Part shown: positions 18,712 to 20,596 of the stretch, one piece after another | Position numbering within the stretch: the first letter of the stretch is position 1 | Layout of the letters: each line of letters begins with the position of its first letter | Source of the DNA: a virus | Reading direction: 5' to 3' (one strand) | Virus record (IMG/VR): IMGVR_UViG_3300028025_001298 | Span: 1-20,596 of that record | DNA: 20,596 bases | The notes under the pieces: generated by a model | Told to the model about the DNA's origin: nothing | Seen by the model: the letters and a program-made list of their open reading frames with translations, nothing else | The model's database searches: none | Translations under genes and position numbers: made by a program

Positions 18712-20466
18712 TTAAGCACCCATTAGCATTAACGGGTTGAATGTTTCGCCTTGTGCAGTTCCTGATGAGATGGCAGTAATTCTACCATTTGAATCTACGG
18801 TAACTGTGGTAAGTGTATATGTTCCAGCAGATGCTCCAGTAGGAGGCGTCCAAGAAGAAACAGTTCCATTTGTAGTTAAATATTTTCCTGAGTTACCAGT
18901 CTGACTTGGTACTACGTATGTAGTTGAGTCAGTAGCAACTAGAGTCTTGCTTGATGGAATTGTAGTTCCATTGATGCTTGTAGCAGTAGCCACGCCAAGC
19001 ACTGGAGTAACAAGTGTTGGGCTGGTATCCACTACAAATTTAGTTCCAGTACCAGTCTGAGAAGCAATAGATGTTGCATTTCCAACAGATGTAATTGGTC
19101 CAGTAAGGTTAGATGGAGCAAGGATTACGTTATCAATGTAATACTTTGTTGCCGCATCCTGTGCGCTAGTAGGGTCTCCAAGACCTGTAATCTTATTGGT
19201 ACCCATAGCAAGGGCGCCAGACATTGTAGAGCCTGATTTAAGAACTACTGTATCTGAGAAGTTTCCTGTGTCAGCAATGGCTGCAGCAATCTCATCAAGA
19301 GTATCAAGAGTAGTTGGTGCGCCAGCAACAAGGTTAGATATTGCAGTTCCTACATACGCTGTAGTTGCAATCTGAGTAGTATTAGTTCCAGCAGTAGCAG
19401 TAGGTGCTGTTGGTGTGCCAGTCAATGCTGGACTAGCCAATGGAGCATATGTACTTGCTGCTGTAGCAGTAGCCAATTTGGAATCTAATTGAGTTTGAAC
19501 TGCAGAGGTTACACCATCTAGGTAGCCAAGTTCAGTTGTAGATACTGTTGCTGATGGGGCAATCTTTGTCCAAGCAATAGCAGCGGATGCATTAATGTCT
19601 GCATCTACAATGCTGTTTGTAAGGTTAGTCTTACCATATGCAATCTGAGCAGAGGTATTAATATCAGCATTAACAATAGTTCCATCAAGAATCATTGTGC
19701 TAGTTACCGTGCCAGTATCACTTGTCTTAACAAGAGTAGCACTCGAAGGAATAGTTGTTCCATTGATAGAGGTTGCTGTTGCTACACCCAATACTGGAGT
19801 TACAAGAGTTGGACTAGTAGCAAATACTACTGAGCCAGTTCCAGTCTCATCTGTAAGGGCAGCAGCAAGGTTTGCGCTAGATGGAGTTCCAAGGAATGTG
19901 GCTACGCCAGTTCCAAGTGAAGTGATACCAGTACCACCATTGGCTACTGGTAAAGTTCCAGTTACACCTGTAGTTAAAGGTAAGCCAGTTGCATTAGTTA
20001 ATGTTCCTGATGTAGGAGTTCCAAGGATAGGTGTTACCAAGGTTGGGCTAGTAGCAAATACTAAAGAGCCAGTTCCTGTTTCATCTGATATAACTCCACG
20101 AAGTTCTGCAGATGTTGTTGCTGCGTGTTGAGCAAGAGTTCCATCAATGTGGTCATTGGCTTCTCTTAAATCACGGCCAGTAACCATATGTCTAACTACC
20201 GCACCAGCAGAGTGGGCTACACCAGTACCGCTATTTTCTACACCTCTAGTAATGGTAAGTGTATTACCACTTCGGGCGGTTACATCTACAATTTCTTCAA
20301 GGGCTGTATCTGGGTCAATCACCACTGTAAATGTTCCAGCAGGACTAAAGGTTACGGATGCTAAAAGGTTTGCACCAGAAACTACCGTTGCTGTTGCATC
20401 ACTAGATGTGATACCACTGGATAGCGTGGTCTGTTGAGAGCGGGATGAGTATTTTCTAGTTGTCAT
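18712..20466 (-). CDS. Tail fibre protein with repeated shaft
   Basis: 584 residues from an ATG preceded by AGGAACCTAA. Residues 1-110 are the virion-attaching start seen in aquatic phage fibres (SSGITSSDATATVV, FTVVIDPDTALEEIVDVT, TRGVENSGTGVAHSAGAVVRHMVTGRDL). The shaft is built from repeats: TSPTLVTPILG (139-149), TSPTLVTPVLGVATATSING (218-237 and 481-500), the VANGGTG fibre signature (174-180), and LTGTPTAPTATAGTNTTQIATTAYV-like T4 fibre repeats (348-372). MSGALAMGTNKITGLGDPT (415-433) is another fibre repeat. No chaperone or peptidase domain is seen at the end. It would form a trimeric fibre that reaches the host surface; the downstream adhesin-like proteins may bind its tip. Confidence 0.85.
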   Translation of the reverse strand: MTTRKYSSRSQQTTLSSGITSSDATATVVSGANLLASVTFSPAGTFTVVIDPDTALEEIVDVTARSGNTLTITRGVENSGTGVAHSAGAVVRHMVTGRDLREANDHIDGTLAQHAATTSAELRGVISDETGTGSLVFATSPTLVTPILGTPTSGTLTNATGLPLTTGVTGTLPVANGGTGITSLGTGVATFLGTPSSANLAAALTDETGTGSVVFATSPTLVTPVLGVATATSINGTTIPSSATLVKTSDTGTVTSTMILDGTIVNADINTSAQIAYGKTNLTNSIVDADINASAAIAWTKIAPSATVSTTELGYLDGVTSAVQTQLDSKLATATAASTYAPLASPALTGTPTAPTATAGTNTTQIATTAYVGTAISNLVAGAPTTLDTLDEIAAAIADTGNFSDTVVLKSGSTMSGALAMGTNKITGLGDPTSAQDAATKYYIDNVILAPSNLTGPITSVGNATSIASQTGTGTKFVVDTSPTLVTPVLGVATATSINGTTIPSSKTLVATDSTTYVVPSQTGNSGKYLTTNGTVSSWTPPTGASAGTYTLTTVTVDSNGRITAISSGTAQGETFNPLMLMGA

Positions 20467-20478
20467 TTAGGTTCCTAT

Positions 20479-20596
20479 TTAGAGGGAGTAGTGGACACGG
20501 ATAGGATATTTGTTTTGTTGACTCTTAACCTCTTCGGCTAATCGTTGAGTATACAAAGCATAAATTTGTCTTGTTAGAGATTGAGATGAACCGTAT
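20479..20596 (-). CDS. C-terminal end of a further structural protein (partial)
   Basis: Only the last 39 codons are in the window; the gene continues beyond the right edge. The end is helical and basic, then strand-like: SLTRQIYALYTQRLAEEVKSQ followed by KYPIRVHYSL. This fits the tail or head-tail region, but the fragment is too short to name. The stop lies 12 bases before the tail fibre start, so the two belong to the same left-reading unit. Confidence 0.6.
   Translation of the reverse strand, partial: YGSSQSLTRQIYALYTQRLAEEVKSQQNKYPIRVHYSL

Noticed and set aside
19697-20131. Plus-strand 144-codon Val/Pro-rich open frame
   Set aside because: It is an opposite-strand shadow of the repetitive tail fibre gene; no ribosome site.
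1-20596. Lysogeny module, defence island or diversity-generating retroelement
   Set aside because: No integrase, repressor, reverse transcriptase, methyltransferase, toxin-antitoxin pair or att-like repeat could be supported in the window.

Overview
This window looks like the central part of a double-stranded DNA tailed-phage genome that infects an actinobacterium. The host inference rests on a WhiB-type iron-sulfur regulator (10699-10986), a DUF4192-type protein (3272-3820), an FmdB-like zinc ribbon and an APF-type secreted transglycosylase. The sequence is moderately AT-rich, so a low-GC actinobacterium, such as the freshwater acI/Nanopelagicales group, is more likely than a high-GC soil host; this is inference. 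No integrase, excisionase, attachment site, tRNA, CRISPR array or insertion sequence is visible.

Layout. Positions 1-11362 read rightward (+), except for a partial gene at the left edge. Positions 11438-20596 read leftward (-). The two convergent arms meet at a strong bidirectional terminator (11378-11431). The right-reading arm is the early/replication side. It opens with a control region (93-414) rich in inverted repeats, followed by an OB-fold-like SSB candidate and a cysteine-rich protein. Next comes a chain of very small, tightly overlapping genes (membrane mini-proteins, a basic protein, a zinc knuckle) ending in a secreted transglycosylase. DUF4192 and DUF932 proteins and several hypotheticals follow. 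The replication/recombination cassette comes next: a Cas4/RecB-like nuclease, a zinc protein, a RecA/DnaB-like ATPase, an Hjc-like resolvase, and a primase encoded as two genes that overlap in different frames. The arm ends with a DUF1599 protein, a sigma-like factor, an FmdB-like ribbon, WhiB and a second PD-(D/E)XK-like nuclease. No DNA polymerase is in the window.

The left-reading arm holds tail/adsorption genes followed by lysis genes. In transcription order these are: the end of a structural gene, a 584-residue repetitive tail fibre, a small tail protein, four tandem paralogous adhesin-like proteins (one with an FN3 domain), an alanine-rich coiled coil, a 653-residue tail protein, a membrane coiled coil, a secreted Thr/Val-repeat plus acidic-stalk protein, a membrane mini-protein, a 32-residue protein, an M15-like endolysin and a holin.

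Most notable: a perfect 104-bp inverted repeat pairs the left edge with 1601-1704. Leader hairpins sit before the strong AAAGGAG ribosome sites of several gene blocks, and one of them has a loop able to pair with its own ribosome site. The primase is split between overlapping reading frames. The tail genes form a paralogous array with shared 3'-end sequence. An unusual secreted stalk-like protein sits inside the lysis cluster.
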